A DNA stretch of 64,000 nucleotides from Saprospiraceae bacterium (GCA_020627785.1 JAHDGF010000017.1:1-64000); one strand, 5' to 3'; counted from the first letter of the stretch, positions 28,082-37,970 are shown. Made by a program: numbers and translations. Notes: generated by a model not told the origin, from the letters alone.

Positions 28082-28840
28082 TTACCTTGATAGTTTGTGA
28101 TTCCATATATCCCAAGAGCGTTCGGCTTGCAAAACAAGCATTTCATAGCCATTCTTTATGGCTGCCCCTCTTTCTTGCCCTCGTTTCAAAAATAGTGTTT
28201 TTTCAGGATTGTACACAAGGTCATATAGAAAATGATTAGTACCCAATTGTTCATAAGGCAAGTTAGGCGCTTCTTCGACATCTGGGAAGGTGCCAAGCGG
28301 AGTTGTATTAACAATCAGTCTGCTTTCCTTCATCAATGGCCCTATTTCTGCATAAGCGACATCCCCTTTTCCAGATCTTGAAACAAGAATGGGTTGAATT
28401 TCTAATTTTTTCAAGGCAAACGAAATCGCCTTTGAGGCACCTCCTGTTCCAAGCACAAGAGCTTGATCAATCTCCTTTACCTGATTCCCCAAAAATCCAA
28501 CCAAGGATTGAGAAAAACCCCAAACGTCTGTGTTGTACAAGGTTATCTTTCCATCCTCCTTCAAGATCGTATTTGCAGCTCCTATGGCACCAACCTCCTC
28601 ACTGATCTGATCCGCGAAAGCAAAGAGCTCTTCTTTATATGGAATGGTTACATTCAATCCAATAATCGCTTCGTCTTGGAGTAAATCATTCAAACCAGAA
28701 ATATCATCTAATTCATAGGCTAGATACTCACAATTTTCAATCTTTTCTTTCGTAAATTTTTGCGCGAAATACTTTGGAGAAAAACTGTAATCTAAACGCT
28801 TGCCAATCAAGCCAAATTTTCTCAAACCTGAATTCTTCAT
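28082..28840 (-). CDS. aroE: shikimate dehydrogenase (NADP+)
   Basis: 252 residues, slightly shorter than E. coli AroE. It reduces 3-dehydroshikimate to shikimate in aromatic amino-acid synthesis. Seen: the substrate-binding serines in DYSFSP (S19, S21), NVTIPYKE with catalytic K69, GAANT, NTDVWGF with catalytic D105, a glycine-rich nucleotide loop GTGGASKA (131-138), and the C-terminal NGYEMLVLQAERSWDIW helix. The ATG overlaps the stop of the sugar transferase by one base (TAATG-type coupling), and its stop abuts the proline dehydrogenase start. Confidence 0.93.
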   Translation of the reverse strand: MKNSGLRKFGLIGKRLDYSFSPKYFAQKFTKEKIENCEYLAYELDDISGLNDLLQDEAIIGLNVTIPYKEELFAFADQISEEVGAIGAANTILKEDGKITLYNTDVWGFSQSLVGFLGNQVKEIDQALVLGTGGASKAISFALKKLEIQPILVSRSGKGDVAYAEIGPLMKESRLIVNTTPLGTFPDVEEAPNLPYEQLGTNHFLYDLVYNPEKTLFLKRGQERGAAIKNGYEMLVLQAERSWDIWNHKLSR

Positions 28841-30264
28841 TACTTGCCTTTTCCTTGAAATAAAACAAGTACTGTGTAAAACAGAATTTTAATATCTAAG
28901 CCAATAGACATGTTTTCTAAATAAATGATGTCATACTTTAATCTGTCTAGCATCTGATCCAAATTAGAAGCATAACCATATTTTACCTGCCCCCAAGAAG
29001 TAATCCCTGGACGGATCTTTAGTAGATGTTTGTAGTGAGGTGCTTTTTCCATGATCTGATCAATGTAAAACTGACGCTCAGGTCTCGGGCCGACCAAGGA
29101 CATTTCACCAATCAAAACATTATACATTTGAGGAATCTCATCAAGCCTCCACTTCCTCATGATCTTCCCCCACTTTGTAATTCGCGGATCTTCGTCATGG
29201 GATAATTGTGGACCATCCTTCTCCGCATTATTATTCATAGAACGGAACTTCAAAATTTGAAACTCCTGATTATTCTTACCGATTCTTGCCTGACTATACA
29301 ATATTGGCCCTTCTGATGAAAGCTTCACGCGTATCGCCGTATAAATATAAAGTGGAGACAGTAACAACATAAAAATAACACTGGCGGCCACATCAATCAA
29401 TCGCTTCAACATGTGCTCCCATCGTGGCATGATCTCTTGATCAACTTCAATCAAAATAGCTCCATAGATATGGGTCAACTTTACATTACCAAGCATGATA
29501 TCATACATATCCGGTATAATCTTAACTAAGAGTCTATCACTGAAATCATAAAGGGTATCCAAGATGCTTTTTAGTTTATCATGCTCAGAAGTTTCAATAG
29601 CAATGATGACTTCTTCAACATTCATCTCTTCAATAATCAAAGCAAGATCTGACAACTTACCTATCAATGGTATATGCTGAGCCATGTGATTTACACTCTG
29701 CCCATTGGAATCTAAAAAACCTAAAAAGTTGTGCGCTTTCCCATAGGCCTTCTGCTGTAGTTCATTATATAAATCCACGGCATTTTTATCACCTCCGATG
29801 ATCAAGGTATTGTATTTTACCTTCCCTGCCTTTAATCTATTTTTACAGATCGTCAGATACACCATCCGCACAAAAGCTGTAAACAAAAAGTGCAAACCTA
29901 AAAGTCTAAAAAACGGATTTATATAAGTCGTGTACGAGAAAGTATCATCATCCATTAAGACGGTAAAAAATAATAGAATGACTCCAATTAAAGATATCGC
30001 AAAGGTACGCTTCAAGGTTGCCCACCGGGAAAACCGATAGATATCTGAGTACTTATCAAAAATGGCGTAAAGAATCAGCCAACCAATTGGAATAATCACT
30101 AGCCCTTGCCAAAGTCTAGGATCAGAAAATGAATCCCCTAGAACTAAAGATGGATCTTCTAGATTCTTTCGATAGGTAAAAAAGCAGAACCAAGCAATAG
30201 CTGCTGTTAACCAATCTAAGAATCGGTAGATGAAAAGTTCTATTTGCCGCTGGCCTGGAACCAT
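28840..30264 (-). CDS. polyprenyl-phosphate glycosyl-1-phosphate transferase (WcaJ/WbaP-like initiating sugar transferase)
   Basis: 474 residues. Several N-terminal membrane helices and a CoA-binding-like soluble domain (about 145-260, YNTLIIGGDKNAVDLYNEL) precede the bacterial sugar transferase domain (about 285-474): KRLIDV, a membrane or re-entrant helix, ILYSQARIGKNNQEFQILKFRSM, RKWRLDEIPQMYNVLIGEMSLVGPRPE and RPGITSWGQV. Such enzymes start exopolysaccharide or O-antigen repeat units by moving a hexose-1-phosphate onto undecaprenyl phosphate at the inner membrane. No further polysaccharide assembly genes are adjacent, so the pathway must continue elsewhere. One-base overlaps with both neighbouring genes indicate coupled translation. 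Confidence 0.9.
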   Translation of the reverse strand: MVPGQRQIELFIYRFLDWLTAAIAWFCFFTYRKNLEDPSLVLGDSFSDPRLWQGLVIIPIGWLILYAIFDKYSDIYRFSRWATLKRTFAISLIGVILLFFTVLMDDDTFSYTTYINPFFRLLGLHFLFTAFVRMVYLTICKNRLKAGKVKYNTLIIGGDKNAVDLYNELQQKAYGKAHNFLGFLDSNGQSVNHMAQHIPLIGKLSDLALIIEEMNVEEVIIAIETSEHDKLKSILDTLYDFSDRLLVKIIPDMYDIMLGNVKLTHIYGAILIEVDQEIMPRWEHMLKRLIDVAASVIFMLLLSPLYIYTAIRVKLSSEGPILYSQARIGKNNQEFQILKFRSMNNNAEKDGPQLSHDEDPRITKWGKIMRKWRLDEIPQMYNVLIGEMSLVGPRPERQFYIDQIMEKAPHYKHLLKIRPGITSWGQVKYGYASNLDQMLDRLKYDIIYLENMSIGLDIKILFYTVLVLFQGKGK

Positions 30265-31106
30265 TAAAAGTGTAATAGCTTTACGTTATCTAAATATATT
30301 TTACCAGGACCACTATTCGAGCCAAAAAGTACACGATACGTTTCAAGCCCCGACTGTTGTAATAAATCCGTAAAATCCAGATATATTTTATTCCATTCAC
30401 TACTAGGCTTTAACTCAATGATGTATTGCTCAAGCTCAAGATTTCCAAGTTCGCCTTGCAAACCAATACTAAACTCAACTTCATTTTTATAGTCAAGCTC
30501 AAGATATACTGGCGTACCGTCAACTGGCAAACCTTCAAGGCCTATTCCACTAGCTACCTCAATTTCACTTGTATCGGTTTCTAAAGTTATAAGGCCACAA
30601 GCACCTTCAAAACATCCTTCATTTACCTGTTGAACACGTGTTGAAGAATCTCCATCAACATCTACTGTAAAAGTATGTGTACCCGTAAAATTTTCAACCA
30701 AAGAAAAAACAACATCATCCCGGTAGCTAAATTCAAGTGGATCAGACTTTATAACTTCCGGCTCATAATCATAAGAAATTGTAATTCTTTCATAGAATGG
30801 ATATTGCCAGTGATCGTTCATTGTTCCGTTTCTGCGGATACCGGCAAAGTACTGCATGCTTGTTATTGAATTCTGATCGAAGACTGGAATCGTATCAGGC
30901 ATTTCAAACACGCCAATGGAACGTCCATCCGCAGAAACCCAAATGTCTAAAATTTTATGGCTGTTACTTCCTTCGTTACTAAAGGTGACAAGACTAGGAT
31001 CTTTCAATGAGATAAACATTGGGTTTTCATCGAAGTTGTCAAACAAACCACAAGAGCCGACACTAAAGATGACGATGACTAAAAAGAATTTAAATAACTT
31101 CTGCAT
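30264..31106 (-). CDS. predicted lipoprotein, operon-conserved position
   Basis: 280 residues with a lipobox SVGSC (lipidated Cys19) and a beta-rich mature part: a first Ig-like domain (KILDIWVSADGRSIGVFEMPDTIPVF), a middle domain containing one cysteine pair (EGCFEGAC), and a C-terminal jelly-roll ending SGPGKIYLDNVKLLHF. It overlaps the oxidoreductase gene by 17 bases and shares one base with the sugar transferase start, so it is made together with them. A role at the cell surface in polysaccharide export or attachment would fit, but that is inference from position. Family not named. Confidence 0.7.
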   Translation of the reverse strand: MQKLFKFFLVIVIFSVGSCGLFDNFDENPMFISLKDPSLVTFSNEGSNSHKILDIWVSADGRSIGVFEMPDTIPVFDQNSITSMQYFAGIRRNGTMNDHWQYPFYERITISYDYEPEVIKSDPLEFSYRDDVVFSLVENFTGTHTFTVDVDGDSSTRVQQVNEGCFEGACGLITLETDTSEIEVASGIGLEGLPVDGTPVYLELDYKNEVEFSIGLQGELGNLELEQYIIELKPSSEWNKIYLDFTDLLQQSGLETYRVLFGSNSGPGKIYLDNVKLLHF

Positions 31107-32055
31107 AACTTTTTAGGTTTTGTTCTATGCGGTGAGCCAATTCCATAACCTTCACCGCATGTTTAATATTTACAACGGGTTCTGTGTCTGAAACGATGGC
31201 CTGGTAAAAATCATTGAGCTCATCCTCTATCGCATTGCTGTTCTGTGCCGGCTGAGACTTGATCTCAATATATTTTGTTCCCTTGTCGGTTTCAATCGAT
31301 AGACTGTTGTCTTGTTCAGTGTCCGACAGTTGAATCACCTGATTGGTTTTATCTAAAAAGTCAATGCCTATGTAGGCATCACTTTGAAAAATTCTGAATT
31401 TTCGCATTTGCTTTAAGCTCAAACGGCTTGCGGTCATATTAGCTACACAACCATTCTCAAATTCGATTCTTGCATTGCAAATGTCTGGAGTACTAGAGAT
31501 AATTTTTACGCCATTGGAACGCACTTCTGAAATGGGAGCCTTGACCACATTTAATAAGATATCCAGATCATGAATCATAAGATCGAGAATCACAGAGACA
31601 TCATTCCCTCGAGGGTTGAAGGTAGCCAACCGATGGCATTCAATAAACATTGGATTATTAACCGTCTGTAACGCTTCTTGAAAGGCTGGATTGTATCTTT
31701 CCACATGTCCAACCTGCGCCTTTAATTTTGGATATCGAGCTTGAACTTCGGCCAATGCGTTGGCCTCTGCTAAATTTGCCGTAATCGGTTTTTCAATAAA
31801 TATATGCTTGCCAGCTTCGAGCGCTTGTGTAGAAATTACACTATGTGAAGTAGTATCGCTGACGATGGAAAGAGCGTCTACATTTGCGATAAGCTGATCT
31901 AGACTTTCATACGAAGAAATGCCATGATCCTGAGCAGCTTTACTCGATCGCGAGGGATTGATATCATATACACCTACAAGCTCAAAAGGCGTCGCTTTCA
32001 AGCATTTTAAGTGGATGTTCCCTAAATGTCCAGTTCCTACAACTCCAATTCTCAA
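31090..32055 (-). CDS. Gfo/Idh/MocA family oxidoreductase
   Basis: 321 residues. The Rossmann motif GVVGTGHLG (4-12) and the family EKP signature (88-90 in FIEKPIT) are intact, followed by a GHVERYNPAF segment and a C-terminal alpha/beta domain. These NAD(P)-dependent enzymes often act on sugars or nucleotide sugars, and the sugar transferase two genes downstream supports such a substrate, though it cannot be named. The gene starts with TTG, as no ATG gives a complete Rossmann strand. It is the first gene of the overlapping operon. No consensus promoter was found immediately upstream. Confidence 0.85.
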   Translation of the reverse strand: MRIGVVGTGHLGNIHLKCLKATPFELVGVYDINPSRSSKAAQDHGISSYESLDQLIANVDALSIVSDTTSHSVISTQALEAGKHIFIEKPITANLAEANALAEVQARYPKLKAQVGHVERYNPAFQEALQTVNNPMFIECHRLATFNPRGNDVSVILDLMIHDLDILLNVVKAPISEVRSNGVKIISSTPDICNARIEFENGCVANMTASRLSLKQMRKFRIFQSDAYIGIDFLDKTNQVIQLSDTEQDNSLSIETDKGTKYIEIKSQPAQNSNAIEDELNDFYQAIVSDTEPVVNIKHAVKVMELAHRIEQNLKSYAEVI

Positions 32056-32084
32056 AAGGGTTAGTTTTCTCTAGTTTGGTTTGG

Positions 32085-32384
32085 TTACCTATAATACATC
32101 AATATGCATCCAAATATTGTAATGAGGACAATTAAAATCGATGCAATTTTTACAGAATATCGGATATGATTGGCAAAGGTCCTGATTTCATTGGCCATCG
32201 CCGGATGTTTGGAAATAACCTCGCTTTCCATCTTTTTCTTATCCAATATCCATTTAGCCTCAAAATCGATCCTATTTTGAACGAGTATCTTATAGGATTT
32301 TAATACCTTGATTCTGAAATATAGATTCAAGAAAAGTAATCCCAGGAAAAAAGCGATAATAAATACCACCAGAACTATTGTCAT
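32085..32384 (-). CDS. small two-TM membrane protein, unknown
   Basis: The frame is open to 32459, but the ATG at 32384 gives a compact 99-residue protein and avoids overlap with the divergent carboxypeptidase gene. It has a hydrophobic helix at 3-23, a charged helical middle (RIDFEAKWILDKKKMESEV) and a second helix near the C-terminus (SILIVLITIFGCILMYYR). Family not recognised. It lies 29 bases upstream of the oxidoreductase gene on the same strand, so it might be the operon's first gene. Confidence 0.6.
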   Translation of the reverse strand: MTIVLVVFIIAFFLGLLFLNLYFRIKVLKSYKILVQNRIDFEAKWILDKKKMESEVISKHPAMANEIRTFANHIRYSVKIASILIVLITIFGCILMYYR

Positions 32385-32418
32385 CCGTTTTTGGTCAATT
32401 TTAAAGACAACAAATGTA

Positions 32419-34914
32419 ATGAAGACATTCATCATATCTAGTATCATTTTACTAAGCATTTTTATAAATTTTTCTGCGCTTGCGCAAATAGATCCAAAAG
32501 ACCATGGATTGGACTATTTTCTGCCTCCAACGGAGTACGATGATTCTATATTAACTCCTAAACAGTTCTTGGGCTATCAGGTCGCAGAATGGCATGTTAC
32601 ACATGATCAATTAATTGCATATATGCGATATTTGGCGGAAGCCTCAGACAGAGTAACCTACTCCATTATTGGTCTCACATATGAAAAGAGAAAACTGATT
32701 AATCTCACCATCACAAGTCCAGAGAACCAAGCACGCATCAATAATATTAATGAAGCGCATCAGAACTTAGCTGATCCTACTTACACGGCTAGGATTGACA
32801 CACAAAATCTACCGGCCGTCTTATACCAAGGTTATAGCATACATGGAGATGAATCTAGTGGAGGAAATGCTGCATTGGCCGTGGCTTATTATTTAGCAGC
32901 CGGTCAATCAAGCTTTGTCAAGCAAATATTGAATGATCTTGTGATTTTATTCGATCCTTGTTATAATCCAGATGGCTTCCAACGATATGCTTCCTGGGTT
33001 AATTCCAATCAAGATAAAATGCATGTGACTGACCCTGAAGACATTTCTCATAATGAACCCTGGCCTACCGGCCGTACCAATCATTATTGGTTTGACTTAA
33101 ATAGAGATTGGTTGCTTTTGACTCATCCAGAAAGTAGAGCTAGAATAGAGATATTTCAAAACTGGAATCCAAATGTATTAACCGATCATCATGAAATGGG
33201 AAAGCATGCCAGTTTCTTTTTTCAACCCGGTGTCCCGAGTCGAACCAACCCATTGACCCCACAGATTAATCAAGATCTAACGGAACGTATTGGAGAGTAT
33301 CACGCATCAGCTTTAGATTCTATTGGTTCTGATTATTTTACCAAGGAGCGATTTGATGATTTCTATTACGGCAAAGGATCGACTTATCCTGATGGTCAAG
33401 GCTGTGTCGGAATTTTATTCGAACAGGCAACTTCTGAAGGGATTCACCAAGAAACCAATAATGGATTACTCAGCTTTCCATTTGCTGTCAGAAATCAAGT
33501 GGTTACTTCTTTATCTACTTACAGAGCCATGCTAAAGTTGAGACCAGAATTGATAAAATACAAAGAGGAATTTTTCAAGGAACGGTACGAAGAATCAAAA
33601 AGTGATCCAGTACAGGCTTATATTTTTGACCAACCAGATAAGTGGAAACGAGATCGGTTTGTTGACATTCTAAATCGTCACAAAATTGAAACTAAAAAAT
33701 CGAAGGAAAATTACACCTACGATGGTCACGAATACACTGCAGAGAATAGCATCATCGTACCAGTTCAACAAAAACAATATACTTTAATCAAAAGCATATT
33801 CGAACCATTGACAACATTCAAAGACAGCATTTTTTATGATGTGTCTACATGGAATTTCCCCATGGCTTTCGACGGTAAATTTGCTCGAATGGCTGAGGAG
33901 GATATGCGACCGATAAAGCTGACCAACTACAAGGCAGTCATAGATCAAAGCAAAGAGATAGACAGTCCTAGCTCATGGATTGTATCGTGGAGTCATTATA
34001 TGGCACCAGCATTAAAATATAAATTGGAACAGCAAGGAATCCCGCATTCACTTGCGAGTAACGATATGGAAGTAGGTGGTCAAATGATTCCTGCTGGAAG
34101 TATCTTGTTGAAAGATGGAGACTTTCCTGACAATCTGCATCAGATGCTTGATGATTTAAAAATTGATCGCCTAGACCGACAAGCCTTTGCCTCAGATAAC
34201 TTCATTGATGAAGGATGGAAGGTATTTCAAGGAACAAAAAAAGAGATTGGAATCTTGGTCGGTGATGGCGTAAATTCATATGAAGCTGGAGACACTTGGT
34301 TTCAGTTGGACCAACGATGGAGCATCCCGACCTCAAGACTTGAATTAGAGTTCTTAAGCAAAATTGACTTATCTAGATATACAACCTTGATCATGCCAGA
34401 TGGCAACTATAATCTCGATGAGGAAGAAATAAGCCAACTAAGAAAATGGGTTTTAAACGGGGGTAACTTAATTGCGATGCGACGTGCACTTAATAGTTTG
34501 ACTAAATTTGAAATGGTTCAATTAATTGAAAGAGAAGCCATGAAGGGAAAGGAAGATTTAAAAGGTGGAGGTCAAGTGATCGGAGGAAGTATTTTCCTAA
34601 GTGAGGTTGACATGGAAGACCCACTCTTTTATGGCTATCCAGATTCAGAATTAGCCATGTTTAAAAAAGGTACTCAATGGTATCAATCAAATGGACTTAA
34701 TGAAATTGAAGTAGTAGCTAAGTATACTGCCGATCCGTTATATAGTGGCTATTCTTCAAAAGAAAATTTATTTAAAGCCGGCGGCTCAGCCTCAGTTATG
34801 AGAAAAAGATATGGAAATGGAACCATCATCATGCTGGTGGATAATCCTAATTTCAGAGGAATCTGGTATGGTGGCGCAACCCTATTTGCAAATAGTATAT
34901 TTAATAATAAATAG
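32419..34914 (+). CDS. M14 family zinc carboxypeptidase, secreted
   Basis: 831 residues from the ATG at 32419, which begins a clear signal peptide (FSALAQ end). The longer upstream frame lacks one. The peptidase M14 domain covers about 40-370: zinc ligands H142 and E145 in the HGDES motif and a third His in DHHE (257/258), the substrate segment NPDGFQRYASW, LNRDW, and a catalytic Glu at E335 (LFEQATSEG). The C-terminal 450 residues include a region resembling a class I glutamine-amidotransferase-like fold (ILVGDGVNSYEAGDTWF, LIMPDGNY), as in long Bacteroidota M14 proteins. Probably digests peptides outside the cytoplasm. The MBL gene follows immediately. Confidence 0.85.
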   Translation: MKTFIISSIILLSIFINFSALAQIDPKDHGLDYFLPPTEYDDSILTPKQFLGYQVAEWHVTHDQLIAYMRYLAEASDRVTYSIIGLTYEKRKLINLTITSPENQARINNINEAHQNLADPTYTARIDTQNLPAVLYQGYSIHGDESSGGNAALAVAYYLAAGQSSFVKQILNDLVILFDPCYNPDGFQRYASWVNSNQDKMHVTDPEDISHNEPWPTGRTNHYWFDLNRDWLLLTHPESRARIEIFQNWNPNVLTDHHEMGKHASFFFQPGVPSRTNPLTPQINQDLTERIGEYHASALDSIGSDYFTKERFDDFYYGKGSTYPDGQGCVGILFEQATSEGIHQETNNGLLSFPFAVRNQVVTSLSTYRAMLKLRPELIKYKEEFFKERYEESKSDPVQAYIFDQPDKWKRDRFVDILNRHKIETKKSKENYTYDGHEYTAENSIIVPVQQKQYTLIKSIFEPLTTFKDSIFYDVSTWNFPMAFDGKFARMAEEDMRPIKLTNYKAVIDQSKEIDSPSSWIVSWSHYMAPALKYKLEQQGIPHSLASNDMEVGGQMIPAGSILLKDGDFPDNLHQMLDDLKIDRLDRQAFASDNFIDEGWKVFQGTKKEIGILVGDGVNSYEAGDTWFQLDQRWSIPTSRLELEFLSKIDLSRYTTLIMPDGNYNLDEEEISQLRKWVLNGGNLIAMRRALNSLTKFEMVQLIEREAMKGKEDLKGGGQVIGGSIFLSEVDMEDPLFYGYPDSELAMFKKGTQWYQSNGLNEIEVVAKYTADPLYSGYSSKENLFKAGGSASVMRKRYGNGTIIMLVDNPNFRGIWYGGATLFANSIFNNK

Positions 34915-35805
34915 ATGAAAAATATAATTACACTCATTCTTATCATTTGCACTTACGCGAATGTTTATTCACAGAAATGGGATGAGGTTGAAATCAAGGC
35001 ACAGATGGTCAGTGACCAAATTTACATGCTAGAAGGTGCTGGTGGTAATATTGGTGTATTTACTGGACCAGATGGCACTTTGATGATTGATAGTCAATTT
35101 GCTCCGCTCTCTGAAAAAATTAAGGCAGCCATTCAAGAGTTATCAGACAGCAGTATCGTTTATTTAGTAAACACACACTGGCATGGGGACCATACAGGCG
35201 GAAATGAAAATTTTGGAAAAGACGGAACGACAATTGTTGCACATAATAAGGTCAGAGAAAGACTAACAACAGAAAACGTGCGACCATTTAGAGGTACAAC
35301 ACCACCTGCTCCAGAAATGGCGTGGCCTACCATCACATTTAATGATGAAATGAATCTACACATCAATGGTGAGAGTCTTCATCTGTTTCACGTGCATAAT
35401 GCTCATACAGACGGAGATAGTTTCATCTATTTTCCAAAGGCGAATGTCCTTCATATGGGAGATTGCTTTTTTAAGGATAGATTTCCATTCATCGACACAG
35501 CTCTTGGAGGATCTGTAGCGGGTGCCATTACCGCTGTTGAAAAAGCAATTATGATCTGCGATGAAGAAACAAAAATAATCCCAGGTCATGGTAGCCTAGC
35601 AAGTATAGAAGACCTTAGAAGATATTTTGCAATGTTGAATACAATGAACGACCGAGTAAGAAACGTTAGTACATCTGAAAGTACGGTCGAGGATTTGAAC
35701 ATCGAAAGTTTGACAGAAGGATATGAAGATTGGGGAGGAGGTTTTATCAATGGAGAGACCTTTGTGAAGACCCTCCTAAATGACTTATACAAAGACAGCA
35801 AATAA
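34915..35805 (+). CDS. secreted MBL-fold metallo-hydrolase
   Basis: 296 residues with a signal peptide (to about residue 20, NVYSQ). The zinc motif THWHGDH supplies H88, H90, D92 and H93. Further ligands are likely in NAHTDGD, HMGDCFF (Asp) and IPGHG (His). The overall layout resembles class-B-lactamase-like or quinoprotein-relay hydrolases; the substrate cannot be told from sequence. The ATG directly follows the carboxypeptidase stop, so the two are co-expressed. The HtrA-like gene starts 23 bases further on. Confidence 0.85.
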   Translation: MKNIITLILIICTYANVYSQKWDEVEIKAQMVSDQIYMLEGAGGNIGVFTGPDGTLMIDSQFAPLSEKIKAAIQELSDSSIVYLVNTHWHGDHTGGNENFGKDGTTIVAHNKVRERLTTENVRPFRGTTPPAPEMAWPTITFNDEMNLHINGESLHLFHVHNAHTDGDSFIYFPKANVLHMGDCFFKDRFPFIDTALGGSVAGAITAVEKAIMICDEETKIIPGHGSLASIEDLRRYFAMLNTMNDRVRNVSTSESTVEDLNIESLTEGYEDWGGGFINGETFVKTLLNDLYKDSK

Positions 35806-35828
35806 GAATTAAAAAGTATACAAGAACT

Positions 35829-37013
35829 ATGAAAATTAGTACGATCATCATTGCCATTTTATTGGTAGGCGCTGGTTTCTATTTAGGGAATAATTCTAAA
35901 GAATACTCTGAGAATCCAGACAATAATCTGCAAAGAGTTTTACTTAAAGGAGAGGTTGATAATTCAACGGATGCATCAGGGGAAGCTGAAGAGGATAAAT
36001 CAGATTACACAGCGGAAGAAGAAGGCTTTTCGGATATAGCAGCGGCTTTTAGCAATCAGGAAGAAGCCACGATTGCTTTATTTGACAGATCAGCACCATC
36101 GGTAGTATTTATTACAACAAGTACTTACCAGCAAGATCGATGGAGTATGAATGTATTTGAAATACCAAAAGGATCAGGTACTGGATTTCTATGGGATGCT
36201 GATGGGCACATTGTGACCAACTATCATGTGATTCAAGGAGGTAATCGTGTGACGGTAACCTTGGCAGATCAAACCTCATATGAAGCAAGTGTTGTAGGGG
36301 TAGAACCAAACAAAGATCTTGCAGTGTTGAGAATTATCACACCAGGCAGAAAAATTAAACCACTCCCAGCCGGACGATCAAATGATTTAAGAGTTGGACA
36401 ATCTGTGTTTGCCATTGGAAACCCTTTTGGTCTTGATCAAAGTTTGACCACAGGAATTATCTCTGCACTCGGCAGAGAAATTGATGCGGAAAACGGTCGA
36501 AAAATCATGGATGTAATTCAGACTGATGCTGCCATTAATCCGGGAAATTCGGGAGGACCATTGCTGGATAGTTCCGGCAGAGTTATAGGAGTTAATACGG
36601 CAATATATAGTCCTTCAGGAGCTTCAGCTGGAATAGGCTTTTCGATTCCTATTGATGTTGTGAGATTCGTTGTCCCTGATCTAATCAAATACGGAGAAGT
36701 ACGACGACCAGTAATAGGCATAGAATTAGTTTCTCAACAATCACACAATAGCAAAGGGTCAATGATTATGGACGTAGCCCCAAATTCACCTGCTTCAAAG
36801 GCTGGCTTAAGGGGCGTACAAAGAGGATCAACAGGTATGTTTATTCCTGGAGATTTGATAATCCAAATTGACAATTACAAAATAGAGTCAAACAATGATC
36901 TCATTCTCGCACTAGAGAATTTTAAGATTGGAGATGAAATCATTTTAAAAGTGAGACGCAAGGAAGGCGTCAAACAAGTTGAATTGAAGCTTGCCTCAAA
37001 CATTAGGAACTAG
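35829..37013 (+). CDS. HtrA/DegP-like trypsin-type serine protease with one PDZ domain
   Basis: 394 residues. A single N-terminal membrane anchor (3-20) and an acidic linker (40-75) precede the S1C protease domain with the complete triad H133 (TNYHVI), D163 (NKDLAVL) and S241 (PGNSGGP). One PDZ domain (about 300-390, DVAPNSPASKAGLRG ... GDLIIQIDNYKI) follows. A single PDZ and a membrane anchor resemble DegS or plant-type Deg proteins rather than DegP. The likely role is envelope protein quality control. It is third in the plus-strand cluster with the carboxypeptidase and MBL hydrolase. Confidence 0.9.
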   Translation: MKISTIIIAILLVGAGFYLGNNSKEYSENPDNNLQRVLLKGEVDNSTDASGEAEEDKSDYTAEEEGFSDIAAAFSNQEEATIALFDRSAPSVVFITTSTYQQDRWSMNVFEIPKGSGTGFLWDADGHIVTNYHVIQGGNRVTVTLADQTSYEASVVGVEPNKDLAVLRIITPGRKIKPLPAGRSNDLRVGQSVFAIGNPFGLDQSLTTGIISALGREIDAENGRKIMDVIQTDAAINPGNSGGPLLDSSGRVIGVNTAIYSPSGASAGIGFSIPIDVVRFVVPDLIKYGEVRRPVIGIELVSQQSHNSKGSMIMDVAPNSPASKAGLRGVQRGSTGMFIPGDLIIQIDNYKIESNNDLILALENFKIGDEIILKVRRKEGVKQVELKLASNIRN

Positions 37014-37016
37014 CCA

Positions 37017-37970
37017 ATGAAGATTAGTGGTTTCACAATGGTCAAAAATGCGACCAAGCTTTACTACCCCATCCGTGAAGCCATAGCATCGATTCTTCCA
37101 ATTGTTGATGAATTCGTAGTTGCCCTTGGGGACTGTGATGAAGATGACAATACCCGCGCAGAAATATTGTCTCTAAATTCAGACAAGGTCAGAATTATAG
37201 ATACCGTTTGGGATTTAAAAAAATACCCAAATGGGACTGAGAACGCTCATCAGACAGATCTAGCAAAAGAAGCTTGTACTGGTGATTGGTTATTCTATCT
37301 GCAGGCAGATGAGGTCATTCATGAAAAATATCTACCGATTATAAAAGCACGCTGCAAAGAGTTGTTGCAAGATGCAGAAGTCGAAGGCTTACTTTTCAAA
37401 TACTTACATTTTTGGGGAGATTATGATCATCATCACACCGCCCATGGTTGGTACCAAAACGAAATCAGAATTGTAAGAAATAGACCTGAGATCCATTCAT
37501 GGGAATCAGCACAATCGTTCCGACGCATTCCTGATTTTGATTATGTCAATTATCGGCAACAAGTCGGAACCCATAAATTGAAAGTGGCAACGGTCGATGC
37601 CTATGTTTATCATTATGGTTGGGTGCGTCCTCCCGACTTCATGCAGAGAAAATCGAAATCACTAGATACGATACACATGGGTGTGGAGAAAGCCAGTGAG
37701 GTGTATGATAAGAAAGTTAAGAATTATGATTACGGTCCAATGAGTCGTGCTAAAAAATTTACAGGCACGCACCCAAAGGTCATGGATCGGAAACTGGCCG
37801 CTTTTGATTGGGCAGATCAATTAAATTATTCTTCTAAGGAATTAAACCCAGATCGCGATAAACGAAAACATGACAAATTGAAGTATCGCATCTTAAGCTT
37901 CATTGAAGAGCATTTACTGGGTGGGCGTCGAATTGGATCGTTTAAGAATTATGACTTATTAAAAAAATAA
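37017..37970 (+). CDS. glycosyltransferase, GT-A / family 2-like
   Basis: 317 residues, cytosolic. It begins ISGFTMVKNATKLYYPIREAIASILPIVDEFVVALGDCDEDD, a nucleotide-sugar-binding start, and has LFYLQADEVIHEKY, where QADE takes the place of the DxD metal site. The later part (HFWGDYDHHHTAHGWYQNEIRIVRN) is of the kind seen in Bacteroidota GT2 proteins. The C-terminus is basic. It begins three bases after the protease stop, so it is at the end of that operon. Donor and acceptor unknown. Confidence 0.8.
   Translation: MKISGFTMVKNATKLYYPIREAIASILPIVDEFVVALGDCDEDDNTRAEILSLNSDKVRIIDTVWDLKKYPNGTENAHQTDLAKEACTGDWLFYLQADEVIHEKYLPIIKARCKELLQDAEVEGLLFKYLHFWGDYDHHHTAHGWYQNEIRIVRNRPEIHSWESAQSFRRIPDFDYVNYRQQVGTHKLKVATVDAYVYHYGWVRPPDFMQRKSKSLDTIHMGVEKASEVYDKKVKNYDYGPMSRAKKFTGTHPKVMDRKLAAFDWADQLNYSSKELNPDRDKRKHDKLKYRILSFIEEHLLGGRRIGSFKNYDLLKK

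Noticed and set aside
32070-32090. GGTTTGGTTAC shared between upstream regions near 32080 and 42522
   Set aside because: Only two copies, low-complexity, and without a fixed distance to the start codons.
32308-32418. Extended N-terminus of the M14 carboxypeptidase
   Set aside because: The added 37 residues are basic and hide the signal peptide; the ATG at 32419 restores it and removes most overlap with the divergent small membrane protein.
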